This document shows, one piece after another, positions 21,069 through 30,460 of a stretch of 58,646 nt of DNA (positions are counted from its first letter, which is position 1; every line of letters begins with the position of its first letter). The DNA comes from Syntrophobacteraceae bacterium. GTDB lineage: Bacteria > Desulfobacterota > Syntrophobacteria > Syntrophobacterales > Syntrophobacteraceae. Under the pieces are notes generated by a model, which had not been told where the DNA came from, did no database searches, and was given only the letters and a program-made list of their open reading frames with translations. The DNA is taken from positions 1 through 58,646 of the forward strand of contig JARLHO010000007.1 of NCBI GenBank assembly GCA_031292215.1, in the 5' to 3' direction. A program made the translations under genes and the position numbers.

Positions 21069-21821
21069 ATGAGGCTCCTTTTGACCAACGACGACGGGAT
21101 TTTTTCCAAGGGAATAGAGACTCTTTTCCATGCTTTGTCCCTTGAACACGATGTGCGCGTTGTTGCTCCCGAAACCGAGCAGAGCGCGATCGGCCATGCG
21201 ATCACCATGCTCGAACCCTTGCGTGTTAACGTGGTGAACCGGAACGGCCGGTTTTTTGGCCACGCTCTCAAGGGCACCCCGGCCGATTGCGTGAAAATCG
21301 CGGTAAGCGAGCTGATGGACACCGCGCCCGAGATGGTGGTGTCGGGCATCAACATCGGGGCCAACGTCGGAGTGGATGTGATTTATTCCGGCACGGTTTC
21401 GGCGGCCACCGAAGCCGCAGTTCTCGGCATCCCCTCGATAGCGGTTTCAATCGATTCCTTTGCTCCGGACAATTTGGGCGTCGCCGCCGAATTCATCCCG
21501 AAACTGGTAGCTCTTGCGGCAAAAGAGGGGCTTCCGCCCGGGGTGTGCCTAAATGTCAATGTCCCCGACCTGCCGGCCGAAAAAATTCGCGGCGTGCGGA
21601 TAACCAGGCAGGGCGCCCAGAGGTATGTCGAAAAATACGATCGCCGCATCGATCCGCGAAACCACGTCTACTATTGGCTGACAAACGAGTGCGTTTTCCG
21701 GGACAAAGACCCGGACTCGGACTCGTGCGCCCTCGCCTCGGGCTTCATTTCCGTTACGCCGATCCATCACGATCTGACCAGCCATCCCGCGCTCGAAAGG
21801 CTAAAAGGTTGGGGACTCTAG
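21069..21821 (+). CDS. surE: 5'/3'-nucleotidase SurE
   Basis: A metal-dependent survival nucleotidase, 250 residues. The metal site is at the start (LLTNDDGIFSKGI), with SAIGHAITM, the conserved VVSGINIGANVG loop and YSGTVSAATEA, all in family order. The length is typical. It ends 26 bp before the convergent pseudo-receiver gene; I see no strong terminator between them. Confidence 0.95.
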   Translation: MRLLLTNDDGIFSKGIETLFHALSLEHDVRVVAPETEQSAIGHAITMLEPLRVNVVNRNGRFFGHALKGTPADCVKIAVSELMDTAPEMVVSGINIGANVGVDVIYSGTVSAATEAAVLGIPSIAVSIDSFAPDNLGVAAEFIPKLVALAAKEGLPPGVCLNVNVPDLPAEKIRGVRITRQGAQRYVEKYDRRIDPRNHVYYWLTNECVFRDKDPDSDSCALASGFISVTPIHHDLTSHPALERLKGWGL

Positions 21822-21847
21822 GCTGAGCGCTGCTCACGTGATGGGCG

Positions 21848-23611
21848 CTACTTACCGTATTTTGAACCCATTACCCGTTTGAGCTTGTCTTGCAATTCCA
21901 GGTCGTTTGGCGCGAGCTTGATTGCTTTTTCGAAATAGAGGATGGAGTCGGAATATTCTTTGAGTTCGGCGTAGAGTTCGGCCAGGGCAACGATCGACTC
22001 GATGTGCGACGGATTTATGGACAGGCCCTGTTTGAGGCACCCGATGGCATCGTAGGGACGGCTTTGTTCTCTTTTGCAACGCGAGAGCAAAGAATACAAC
22101 TCGATTTCCTTTGGAAACCGGGTGAGTGCATTTTTGATCCAGATGTTAGCCTGGTCGTAGGCTTTTTCTTCAAGAAGCATCGTGATGATGTTCTGCAAGT
22201 CGGCTATATCTTCAGCGTAGCTGCCTTTGATCTTGTCCATTACCTTGCTAAGTACATCCGTATTGCCCCTTCGAATGTAGCAGCGAGCAAGATTTATAAG
22301 AAAACGCAAGCTCTCCGGTTCGAGAAGCAGCCCCTGTTGAAACATGCGTTCCGCCATGGTAAGGGCCTTATCCTGGTCCAAGTCGCCTAGAAACGACTTC
22401 TCTCCGCCCTCCGGGCTTTTGGCCCCCGTCTTTGTTGACAGGTGATTTTTCTCGATGTCGAGAAGAATATCTCCCGTCTTGTAGAGCATGTCGGCATCCT
22501 TTAGTTTTTGCAAAAGGTCTACGAAACGCTCCACGACCTGGTTTACCATGCCTTCTTCAATAAAAAAATCGGCGACCTTGAGGTGCACATCCACATTGCT
22601 GTGGGGCATTTGGAGCAAATTTTCATAAATCTTTTTGGCCTGGTCAGCCATATTCGACTGCTGGAACTTTTCGGCCATATTGCCAAGGCTTTGGGCCACG
22701 TCTTCAATAGCACGGCTAAAAGGCAGGAAATTGTCGCGCACTTCGTCTATTAGCTTAAATATTTCGGTTTCTTCATTGCATTTTTGCAAAAGCTCAAGCT
22801 GCGCTCTGATGCTGTCCGTGTGGAACGGATTCATGGAAGTCGAGGTTTTGTAGCATTTAAGCGCCTGTTCCATTGAGTCGTGTCTTTCGTACATTTTGCC
22901 GTAACCGTAGAAAATTTCCGCGAGTTGAAGATGGGATTCGAGTTCGGTTTCCGCGGCTTTTGCAAGCGCCATCGCTTTTTTTAGATGAAATCCCGCATTT
23001 TTCCAATCTTTGGTCAAAGAGAAGAGATCTCCTAGCCCCAAGTGGGCGCTTAGCATGGACTCAGGCTTGGCGAGCAGTTCGCGGTAAATCGCTTTGGCCT
23101 CATCGACGCGGTCGGTTTTTGTCATTTCCGCAGCCAATTCGAGCTTTTCTGCTATGGGGTCGTCGCCCTTGTGTTTGCGCAAAATTTTGCGGGCGACATT
23201 TTCCACGCTCTCCTTGCTAAGGGGGGTCACGATAACTTCATCGATTCCCTTGGCAAGAATGCGCATTACATTTTTTAGCTCCCCATTATTGGTGACGGCG
23301 ACAAGCGGAATGTCCGAGGTTGCGTCGAGGCTTTTGAGTTCGTCGACCAATTGCGAGGTTTCCTTCGCATCCCCGACGTGGGTGACGAAAATGAAGTCGA
23401 ATCTTTTTGCGACGATATTTTCGATGGCCAGCTTAATCTGATCGACTTCGGTCACGTCGTGTAGACCGCACCAGCGAAGGATCGATAAGAAAGATCCGAT
23501 CTTCTCCGTCTTCTGGTGAAATATTAGCGCCGTAAACGGCGACAGATCCACCGATGAGCCGGCTTCCGAAGACATCGAGGTCGCAGAAATTTCGGCAGTA
23601 CTTGCTCCCAT
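21848..23611 (-). CDS. Pseudo-receiver domain protein with TPR repeats
   Basis: 587 residues. Residues about 20-140 have the fold pattern of a CheY-like receiver, but the phosphorylation site reads IFVTHVGD instead of LxLLDxxMP, and the usual lysine before the last helix reads VTPLSKE. It is therefore probably not phosphorylated. The rest (about 150-587) consists of tetratricopeptide repeats, for example AKAIYRELLAKPESMLSAHL, ALKCYKTSTSMNPFHTDSIR and SILYFEKAIKLAPNDLELQD. It is 25 bp downstream of motB in the stator operon, so it may organise or regulate the stator or chemosensory machinery. That role is an inference. Confidence 0.75.
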   Translation of the reverse strand: MGASTAEISATSMSSEAGSSVDLSPFTALIFHQKTEKIGSFLSILRWCGLHDVTEVDQIKLAIENIVAKRFDFIFVTHVGDAKETSQLVDELKSLDATSDIPLVAVTNNGELKNVMRILAKGIDEVIVTPLSKESVENVARKILRKHKGDDPIAEKLELAAEMTKTDRVDEAKAIYRELLAKPESMLSAHLGLGDLFSLTKDWKNAGFHLKKAMALAKAAETELESHLQLAEIFYGYGKMYERHDSMEQALKCYKTSTSMNPFHTDSIRAQLELLQKCNEETEIFKLIDEVRDNFLPFSRAIEDVAQSLGNMAEKFQQSNMADQAKKIYENLLQMPHSNVDVHLKVADFFIEEGMVNQVVERFVDLLQKLKDADMLYKTGDILLDIEKNHLSTKTGAKSPEGGEKSFLGDLDQDKALTMAERMFQQGLLLEPESLRFLINLARCYIRRGNTDVLSKVMDKIKGSYAEDIADLQNIITMLLEEKAYDQANIWIKNALTRFPKEIELYSLLSRCKREQSRPYDAIGCLKQGLSINPSHIESIVALAELYAELKEYSDSILYFEKAIKLAPNDLELQDKLKRVMGSKYGK

Positions 23612-23636
23612 CGTTCCAACCCCGCTTGGGTAAGTG

Positions 23637-24701
23637 TTAATGTTTTTTTGGCGCCAGCAATTGATCGACCAATTTTTCCGAATATTTCTTCTTTATGAGT
23701 ATTTCAATTCTTCGGTTCTTCTCGCGTTCTTTATACCGGGGCCTGTAGGAGGCAAAGCCTGCGGCTGAGAGGCGCGAGGGATCAAGACCGCATTGCGCTA
23801 CGAGAAAATGGACCACGTTGGTCGCCCGGGTTACCGAGAGTTCCCAGTTGGAAGCAAACCGTCCGGAGGTGACCGGTAAATCGTCCGTATGGCCTTCCAC
23901 CTCGATATCGCTTTTCACCGTGGCAAGAATGGAACCCAGTTCTTTTAGATAAGGCAGCGCATCCGGTTTTATGTCCGCCCGGCCCAGGTCGAACACGCCA
24001 ATGTCTCTGGTTATCAGCACCAACCCTTCATCTTCATCGAGCACACTTACCACATTCTGTAAATGACGGTCTTCGATGATACTGTCAAGTCGTTTATGCA
24101 GAACCGAAAAGACGTTCTTTTCCGATTGCACATTATTTTTTAGAGTTTCAAGCGGGGTGGGAAGTTTTGCGGCTGCTTCGGCGCGCTTTCGAAGCTCTTC
24201 GAGCGACTTTGGCGGAGGGGCGGCGGGAAGCGAGGTGGGTTTATAGACGATTTTGCCCCCAAGCGCTTGACTAATCGAGGCGATCGCCATTTCGAACTTT
24301 GTCTTGTCGATAGTGGATATGGCGAACATCAGGACGAAGAAGATCATAAGAATCGACATCATATCGCCATAAGTGGTAAGCCACATCATGTCTTCGGCCT
24401 CTTCCTCCGAACCCCCCCCGGCAATGGGGGGCGGACCGAAAGAGTCCAAGGGACTTTCCGTTACCGCCGGCTTTTTTTCCTGCTCGGGCTCCACGGCCAG
24501 CGGCGCTTCGGCGGCCCCGCCACGCCTGGATTTCACGACCCTTGCCAGAATCGGAACCTTGCTCTTGCAGTTCAAGCACTTAATGGAGAGCACATTGGGG
24601 GGGATCCTGGACAAATCCACAGACAAGCCGACCCCGCATTCATAGCAGGTCACAACGGTTTTGGCGCCCGTCCTCGCCTTGGTTTTTTGTGTAATCGCCA
24701 T
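23637..24701 (-). CDS. motB: MotB-type stator protein with N-terminal zinc ribbon
   Basis: 354 residues. The proton-binding aspartate of MotB is D113 in TTYGDMMSILMIFF, at the start of the single membrane helix. The C-terminal OmpA/MotB peptidoglycan-binding domain shows EVEGHTDDLPV, NWELSVTRA and a final KNRRIEI. Unusually, residues 1-60 carry a CxxC...CxxC zinc-ribbon (cysteines 19, 22, 42, 45), MJ0042-like, followed by a proline/glutamate-rich linker before the membrane helix. It sits 18 bp after motA. No other flagellar genes are in the window. Confidence 0.85.
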   Translation of the reverse strand: MAITQKTKARTGAKTVVTCYECGVGLSVDLSRIPPNVLSIKCLNCKSKVPILARVVKSRRGGAAEAPLAVEPEQEKKPAVTESPLDSFGPPPIAGGGSEEEAEDMMWLTTYGDMMSILMIFFVLMFAISTIDKTKFEMAIASISQALGGKIVYKPTSLPAAPPPKSLEELRKRAEAAAKLPTPLETLKNNVQSEKNVFSVLHKRLDSIIEDRHLQNVVSVLDEDEGLVLITRDIGVFDLGRADIKPDALPYLKELGSILATVKSDIEVEGHTDDLPVTSGRFASNWELSVTRATNVVHFLVAQCGLDPSRLSAAGFASYRPRYKEREKNRRIEILIKKKYSEKLVDQLLAPKKH

Positions 24702-24719
24702 ATTCGTTCTAACCTGGCT

Positions 24720-25520
24720 TTATGCCTTGGGCTTGGCCAAAGTAAGCTTATCGACCGTGGATAGACGCTTGCCGGGTGGCAGATAAGCGTTTAGAGTCTC
24801 TTCCATTTCGCGGCCCGTGCAGCCCTCGCGGATCAAAAGGAGCCCATCCTGGATCATCTGAATCAGGGCCTGTTCGCTCGCCGCGTATGTTTTGAGCTTC
24901 TCCGAGGCGGGCAGAAACAGGAAGAAGGCAAAAATACAGCCATAAAGAGTACAAACGAGTGCGACCGCCATATTGGGGCCCAATGTCGCCGGGCTGACCT
25001 CGGCGCCGCCCATTCCCCTCAGCATGTTGATCATGCCTATGAGTGTTCCGACCAGGCCGAGCGAGGGAGCGATTCGGGACATGAAGCCGAAAAGCTGTAT
25101 GCCCTCATGATGCCTGCTTTTAACCCCCTGGGCCTCAAGAGATAGGCGCCTCGCGATCCTTGCGGCGGACGCATCCTGGACAAGAAGCTGGAGACCCGCT
25201 TTCAAATAGCGGTTCTTCTCCGTTTTGGCGTCTTTTTCCAGGCTGAAGATCGAGTCCTGGGAAGCCTTTTGCCCCAAGCCGACCAACCGGGATATGGTAT
25301 CTTCGAAAACGCTCCGGCGCTCTTCTCGAAAGAGTTGCACGACCAGGACGAAAAACTTGAGAAGACGCTGCAGCGGGTAGCTGATGAGCGTTGCGGCTAA
25401 TGTGCCCCCCAAGGTGATCATCACGGCTTCCAGATTCAGGAAGACCCGTAGTCCTCCGCCCATAAAAATCGCCGTAAGGAACAAGGCAAAGCCCCCAATA
25501 ATTCCAATGGCGCTCGACAT
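24720..25520 (-). CDS. motA: MotA-type stator protein
   Basis: A 266-residue inner-membrane protein of the MotA/TolQ/ExbB group, with four membrane segments and the MotA layout. The first pair of helices is near the N-terminus, followed by a large cytoplasmic loop with charged residues. The conserved helix-3 segment APSLGLVGTLIGMINML precedes helix 4 (AVALVCTLYGCIFAFFLFLP). Together with MotB it forms an ion-driven stator for flagella or for gliding/pilus-like motors. It is the first gene of the motA-motB-TPR operon. Confidence 0.9.
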   Translation of the reverse strand: MSSAIGIIGGFALFLTAIFMGGGLRVFLNLEAVMITLGGTLAATLISYPLQRLLKFFVLVVQLFREERRSVFEDTISRLVGLGQKASQDSIFSLEKDAKTEKNRYLKAGLQLLVQDASAARIARRLSLEAQGVKSRHHEGIQLFGFMSRIAPSLGLVGTLIGMINMLRGMGGAEVSPATLGPNMAVALVCTLYGCIFAFFLFLPASEKLKTYAASEQALIQMIQDGLLLIREGCTGREMEETLNAYLPPGKRLSTVDKLTLAKPKA

Positions 25521-26255
25521 ACCTTCCTTCCTTCTTGCAAGAAGACAATAAGTTCTATTCTTTTAGACACGGAGGTTCATAACTCTACCTATTGAACGGA
25601 CGATCGCCCTAAATACTTGAGCATTTTTCCAAATACGAGAAAAGGAAAGAATGGCTGGGGGAAAGACTTTTATCGGGACAGGGGGGCGCTCGCAAAGCCG
25701 ACGGGGGCTTGCGGGACAAAAACTCTTGAGAAGAAATATTTCACAAGGTGTGGCCTGCTCTATGTCTAACAGGATTAGGCAAATCGAGGCGGCGCGGCAT
25801 GACCCGCAAACAAAGAGGGCTAAAACTCGGGAGGGATCGAGCGGACGGGAAGGATTTAAAATCCTGTTAATCCTGTAATCCTGTCTAAGGCTTTTGCTTT
25901 TTTGGTTCCCGGAGCGGGCAGAAAAGACAGAAAAACTTTTTTGACAGGATTACAGGATTTACAGGATTAGGAAAATCGAGGCGGCGCGGCATGACCTGCA
26001 AACAAAGAGGGCTAAAACTCGGGAGGGATCGAGCGGACGGGAAGGATTTAAAATCCTGTTAATCCTGTAATCCTGTCTAAGGCTTTTGCTTTTTTGGCTC
26101 CCGGAGCGGACAGAAAAGACAGGATTGCAGGATTTGGAAAAACGAGGCGGCGCGGCATGCCACAAAGAGGGCTAAAACTCGGGCGGGAGTGAGCGGACGG
26201 GAAGAATCTAAAATCCTGTAAATCCTGTATGAATCTAGGGCCTTATTTTAGATTA
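25521..26255. repeat. Three tandem-like copies of a 100-170-bp repeat with inverted ATCCTGT words
   Basis: Copies lie at about 25770-25930, 25962-26122 and 26128-26230. Each begins with caggatt and passes through the near-identical gaggcggcgcggcatg, aaagagggctaaaactcggg and gagcggacgggaag blocks. Each ends with aatcctgt words, the reverse complement of the start. Copies 1 and 2 are nearly identical; copy 3 is shorter and more diverged. No gene is seen from 25521 to 26255, and the few open frames consist of repeat. Confidence 0.85.
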
Positions 26256-27401
26256 TCAGTACCTGAATATCGCGGCCGCGTTTTTGCCCTCCATTTCAGG
26301 CGAATGGAGTTCATAGACGTTTGCGCCGTTAAGGTAGGCGTGCGTAAAGGCCAAATCGAGCAGCTCCTGGTCTCCGGTTTGGTGTTCGGAATGAACTTTT
26401 ACGGCGCCCGATGCCGGGTCGTATGTTCCCCATTGTTGCGCCACGCTGTCGATGAGAAGCGTTGCGACTCTCCCATTGACTGCGCCCGGCAAAATGTCGC
26501 CAATATTATCCGAGGCAAGAGATCCGCCCAGAAGATCGATGCAGCGGCGGACCGCCAACTCTTTTTCCCTTGTAAAATAGGGGAATACCAGCGGCAATCC
26601 TTTCTTTTTGAGCTCCAGCGAATCGACTTCGTCGGGGTTTCCCTCGATGAACTCGTCAACGGTATTTTTATACACTTCGACTTGTCTAAACACCGGGAAA
26701 AGATAATCGACACCGGCAAATACCAGCGGAATTTTCTCCTGTCCAAAGATGGGGTGAAGGCTGTCTTTTAGAATTTGAAACCACCGCCAGAGGCGTCCCT
26801 TATCCGATTCGACCGCACCGCCATGTCCGTGGACCATGGGAGCTGCCCCGGGGTTGGAACCTTGAGAGCTCATTCTAAAAAGCGGGATCGATTCTTCGCT
26901 GGAACCAAAGGCTTCGCGCATATTCAAGGGAACGGAGTCGAGGTTGATTTCATTTGCGCCAAATTCCGTGCACTCGATTAGCCGCAGCGATTTTCTGCTA
27001 ACGGCCAGGATGTAGAACCTGTTGGAGCAATGGAGCAAGGGCACGAGCGGCTTCAAATAGAATTGGCGCCCAAAGTGAAGACTTTCGCTAAAATGGACCG
27101 GAAGCTTTAAGTATTTGAAGAAGTCCCGGGAGATGAAAATGCTCAACCCTTCGTCCAGGCGGTGAGTAAAAAAAGTGTCCTGTAAAAGTTCCCGAGCGGG
27201 CTGGAGAAGCTCTCTTACTTCGGAGGAACGCATTCCTGCGGCCGCGAGTTTTTTTTCGGCCTCCCGTAGAAGGTTATCGAGTCTTATGGGGTCCTGAAGC
27301 GTCTCACGCCCCGTTTTGTGTGTCGGAAGATAGAGAGACACGCAGCAATCGCCCCTCTTTTGCATGAGTTCTCTTATTTCATCCTGTAAGAGCAAATCCA
27401 T
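26256..27401 (-). CDS. baeRF-family protein (bacterial archaeo-eukaryotic release-factor-like)
   Basis: 381 residues from ATG 27401, supported by GGAGG 8 nt upstream. The longer frame to 27617 has no site and a basic, unconserved leader. The N-terminus CVSLYLPTHKTGRETLQDPI and the LDNLLREAEKKL helix are typical of baeRF proteins, described as bacterial relatives of eRF1/aRF1 domains. The centre has a GGAVESDKGRL segment and a C-terminal strand VFAGVDYLFPVFRQ. In the literature the family is linked by domain analysis to ribosome-associated roles, without firm biochemistry that I can cite. It is divergent from nfeD across 364 bp with no recognisable feature. Confidence 0.7.
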   Translation of the reverse strand: MDLLLQDEIRELMQKRGDCCVSLYLPTHKTGRETLQDPIRLDNLLREAEKKLAAAGMRSSEVRELLQPARELLQDTFFTHRLDEGLSIFISRDFFKYLKLPVHFSESLHFGRQFYLKPLVPLLHCSNRFYILAVSRKSLRLIECTEFGANEINLDSVPLNMREAFGSSEESIPLFRMSSQGSNPGAAPMVHGHGGAVESDKGRLWRWFQILKDSLHPIFGQEKIPLVFAGVDYLFPVFRQVEVYKNTVDEFIEGNPDEVDSLELKKKGLPLVFPYFTREKELAVRRCIDLLGGSLASDNIGDILPGAVNGRVATLLIDSVAQQWGTYDPASGAVKVHSEHQTGDQELLDLAFTHAYLNGANVYELHSPEMEGKNAAAIFRY

Positions 27402-27765
27402 ACATGGCCTCCTTCCTGCCGATATCGCGGTGGAAAGCGATTTGCCGGTCTCTACCTGCCGGCTTTGCGCCTTTACCAATAAGATAAGCATCCGCGGGAC
27501 CCGATCCAGTAAACAGCGCAAGGCGTACCTAACCGCAAACCGGCAGCCGGCCGGTGGGGGCAATTGGCGTTGAGTTAAGCGACTAGAGCGACGATCGTCA
27601 TCCCGGATCGAAGCCATTCCGTTCCGTAGCCGGTGGTTGAGGCCGAAAGGCCGATTCCACCCGGGGTGGTTGCAATTGTGGAATGATCTGGATTTGTGGT
27701 ATTGTTTTTTCCTCTTAGTCCATACGGTCCCGAAGCTATTGGCTTACTTTCGAGGGAGTGGGTAG

Positions 27766-28203
27766 ATGGTGATCACCTGGCATATATGGGTAATCGTCGC
27801 GATCATTCTTTTACTATTGGAGATGTTCGCGCCCGCGTTCGTCCTGGCTTCCTTCGGGGTCGGTTGCCTGGCTGCATCGATTGCTGCGGGGGTAAGTCTT
27901 GGGATAAAGATCCAGATCGTAGCGTTTATCGCGGGGACCCTCGGGGCTTTTTTCGGAGTCCGTCCGATTTTTTCCCGGTACTGCTACAAAGCCTCATCCG
28001 GAGTCAAAACGAATGTCGATGCTTTGATCGGAAAAACGGGCAGGGTAACTGAGACTATAGATTACGAACTCAATGCGGGCCGAGTAGTTGTGGGGGGAGA
28101 CGACTGGAAGGCGGTGACTCAAGACGGGACCGTTATAGAAAAGAATTCGAAGGTCGAGGTGGTAAGGGTAGAGGGCAGTAAACTTTACGTAAGACAAATC
28201 TAG
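27766..28203 (+). CDS. NfeD-like membrane protein
   Basis: 145 residues: two or three N-terminal membrane segments (WHIWVIVAIILLLLEMF, FVLASFGVGCLAASIAAGV, IVAFIAGTLGAFFGV) and a C-terminal OB-fold NfeD domain (DALIGKTGRVTETI, NAGRVVVGGDDWKAV). This is the short NfeD1b form without a ClpP-like protease domain. It pairs with the stomatin/SPFH gene 19 bp downstream, the common nfeD-slipin arrangement thought to organise membrane microdomains. Confidence 0.88.
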   Translation: MVITWHIWVIVAIILLLLEMFAPAFVLASFGVGCLAASIAAGVSLGIKIQIVAFIAGTLGAFFGVRPIFSRYCYKASSGVKTNVDALIGKTGRVTETIDYELNAGRVVVGGDDWKAVTQDGTVIEKNSKVEVVRVEGSKLYVRQI

Positions 28204-28222
28204 CGCCGCAAAGGAGCCTTTG

Positions 28223-29209
28223 ATGAGTGTTATTATTGTTCTTGGGGTATTAGCTCTATTTGTGATCGTTTTCGCAGTAAGAGGTTTTCTTATCGTTCCC
28301 CAAAGCGAGACCATGGTGATTGAAAGGCTTGGCAGATATCACCGGACCCTTGGCTCGGGCATTAATATCCTGTGGCCCCTTTTTGACAAACCAAGGCAGA
28401 TTGAATGGCGCTATATTTTGACTGATCAGTCCGGAAAGACAATAGTAAAAAAGCTATCGGTCAAACGAATCGATTTGCGTGAAACCGTCTATGACTTCCC
28501 CAGGCAAAATGTGATTACCAAAGACAATGTCGTAATCGAGTTAAATGCGCTCCTCTATTTTCAGATCACCGACCCGATTAAGACCGTGTACGAAATAGCA
28601 AATCTTCCGGATGCCATCGAAAAGCTTACCCAGACCACCTTGAGAAATGTCATAGGGGAGTTGGATTTGGATGAGACGCTTTCTTCCAGGGACACGATAA
28701 ACAGCAAATTGAGGGTTATCCTGGACGATGCTTCCGAAAAATGGGGAGTAAAGGTCAATCGTGTCGAACTCCAAGACATCAATCCGCCCCCCGATATCCG
28801 GGACGCCATGGAAAAACAAATGCGCGCCGAACGGAGCCGAAGGGCTGCAATTCTTGAAGCGGAGGGGTTGAAGCAGGCCAATATCCTTGAAGCCGAAGGA
28901 ATACGGGCCGCGGAGATCAGCAAGGCAGAGGGAAGCAGACAGGCAAAAATTCTTATGGCCGAAGGGGAGGCTCAAGCGCGGATAAAGGTCGCGGAAGCTG
29001 AGGCCGAGGCGATACGAGCCATTACGCAAACGGTATCCGTTAGCAATGTGGACCCTGGAAACTATCTCATTGCCCTCCGGTATATCGAAGCCCTAAAAGA
29101 GATGGTCTCGGGGCAAAATACCAAAGTAGTCTACCTGCCCTTTGAGGCGTCGGCCATACTGGGGTCTTTAGGCGGAATACGGGAAATGTTTGAGAAATCA
29201 AAGCCATAA
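28223..29209 (+). CDS. SPFH/stomatin-family protein (slipin/QmcA-like)
   Basis: 328 residues from ATG 28223, with AAAGGAG upstream (an adjacent TTG at 28220 is unlikely). One N-terminal membrane anchor (VIIVLGVLALFVIVFAVRGF) precedes the SPFH domain, with PQSETMVIERLGRYHRTLGS, VDxRE-like VKRIDLRETVYD and IGELDLDE. A long alanine/glutamate-rich coiled coil with AEGxxQAxILxAEG repeats follows. It probably oligomerises at the inner membrane with the NfeD partner as a scaffold for proteases. Confidence 0.9.
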   Translation: MSVIIVLGVLALFVIVFAVRGFLIVPQSETMVIERLGRYHRTLGSGINILWPLFDKPRQIEWRYILTDQSGKTIVKKLSVKRIDLRETVYDFPRQNVITKDNVVIELNALLYFQITDPIKTVYEIANLPDAIEKLTQTTLRNVIGELDLDETLSSRDTINSKLRVILDDASEKWGVKVNRVELQDINPPPDIRDAMEKQMRAERSRRAAILEAEGLKQANILEAEGIRAAEISKAEGSRQAKILMAEGEAQARIKVAEAEAEAIRAITQTVSVSNVDPGNYLIALRYIEALKEMVSGQNTKVVYLPFEASAILGSLGGIREMFEKSKP

Positions 29210-29253
29210 CCGGAGGAGATATCCTAGGACCCGTGGGGGGGGCGGAACGAACA

Positions 29254-29312
29254 GCTCCCCGCGCTTCTGTCCTTTGCCTCTACCCCGGGCGGCCAGATAC
29301 GACACAGTCTCT
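29254..29312 (+). repeat. Dispersed repeat, copy related by inversion to 50410-50465
   Basis: About 59 bp starting gctccccgcgcttctgtcc and ending acgacacagtctc match the reverse complement of 50410-50465 with about five differences. Downstream at 29321-29367 is an acccatt...atgggt imperfect hairpin of the type listed at 20.2 kb. The gap between the stomatin gene and gpsA contains nothing else I recognise. Confidence 0.75.
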
Positions 29313-29405
29313 TGGCTTCACCCATTCTGCGGCTCACCTGACCTGGAGGGTTTGCAGGATGGGTGGAACAGGCTTTTTTCACCCATTCACCCATTCACCA
29401 CGCAC

Positions 29406-30458
29406 TTATTCACAGATCGAACCCGCAAATATCTGCGGGTCATATTCGATTTCATGTTTCAGATCGCGGCCGAGGAATTCCGAGACGACGACCCGAGGGT
29501 CTTTATCTTCATAGAGAACGCGGTAGACCTGCTCGCATATGGGCATTTCGACTTCCATCCTGCGAGCGAGCATGTGGATGGATTTGGCTGTGACTACCCC
29601 TTCGGCCACCTGGCGCATATCGCCTAGGATTTGGCTGAGCTTTTTGCCCTTTCCAAGCTGCATTCCGACCGTTCGGTTTCGGCTAAGATCCCCGGTGCAG
29701 GTGAGCAGCAGGTCTCCTATCCCGGCAAGACCGGAGAAGGTGAGGGGGTGGGCGCCCATTTTTACCCCGAGTCTCGATATTTCGGCCAGCCCGCGGGTAA
29801 TGAGAGCCGCCCGGGCATTGTAGCCGAAGGCAAGGCCGTCGCAGGCGCCGGCGGCAAGGGCTATGACGTTTTTAGAAGCGCCGGCGACTTCGACTCCGAT
29901 GACATCGAGGCTTGTGTATACGCGGAAACCGGGAGCGGCGAGCACTCTCTGGAGCTTGCGGGTGATTTCCATGTCGGGTCCGGCGAGGGTCACGGCGGTG
30001 GGAATCCCCTGCATCACTTCGCGGGCAAAAGATGGCCCGGAGAGGCAAAGGAGGCTCAGATCTTTCCCCTTGGGCGCGAGATCCTTCCAAATGCCCGACA
30101 TCGTAAGGAGGGTATCGTTTTCGATCCCCTTGGTCGCATTTACAATGATTGCATCATCTCGCAGGTGCGAAAGCATGCTCATGGCAACCCCCCGATATAC
30201 GTGGGAGGGAACGACCATGACGAGCAGGCGGCACGCAGCGGCGACTTCCCGGATGGAGCAGGTTGGGCGCACGCCTTCATGAAGGGTAAATCCGGGAAGG
30301 TAGATGTTGTTTTCCCGTGTCCTTCGTATCGTCTCGCACAGCTCTTCTTCAAAGACCCATAAATGTACTGTAAGACCCTTTGCGGCAAGCAGGTGGGCGA
30401 TGGCTGTGCCCCAGGCCCCGGCCCCGATTACACCGACCGGTCCGATATTGTCAATCAA
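29406..30458 (-). CDS. gpsA: NAD(P)-dependent glycerol-3-phosphate dehydrogenase
   Basis: Reduces dihydroxyacetone phosphate to sn-glycerol-3-phosphate for phospholipids. The 350-residue protein has the nucleotide-binding GVIGAGAWGTAIA, followed by VNATKGIE, CLSGPSFAREV, the catalytic lysine in VAGASKNVIALAAG, and TFSGLAGIGDLLLTC. Start TTG at 30458 lies two bases after the gyrA stop, with GAGGAA inside the gyrA end. It is translated as the third gene of a gyrB-gyrA-gpsA run. Confidence 0.94.
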   Translation of the reverse strand: MIDNIGPVGVIGAGAWGTAIAHLLAAKGLTVHLWVFEEELCETIRRTRENNIYLPGFTLHEGVRPTCSIREVAAACRLLVMVVPSHVYRGVAMSMLSHLRDDAIIVNATKGIENDTLLTMSGIWKDLAPKGKDLSLLCLSGPSFAREVMQGIPTAVTLAGPDMEITRKLQRVLAAPGFRVYTSLDVIGVEVAGASKNVIALAAGACDGLAFGYNARAALITRGLAEISRLGVKMGAHPLTFSGLAGIGDLLLTCTGDLSRNRTVGMQLGKGKKLSQILGDMRQVAEGVVTAKSIHMLARRMEVEMPICEQVYRVLYEDKDPRVVVSEFLGRDLKHEIEYDPQIFAGSICE

Positions 30459-30460
30459 TT

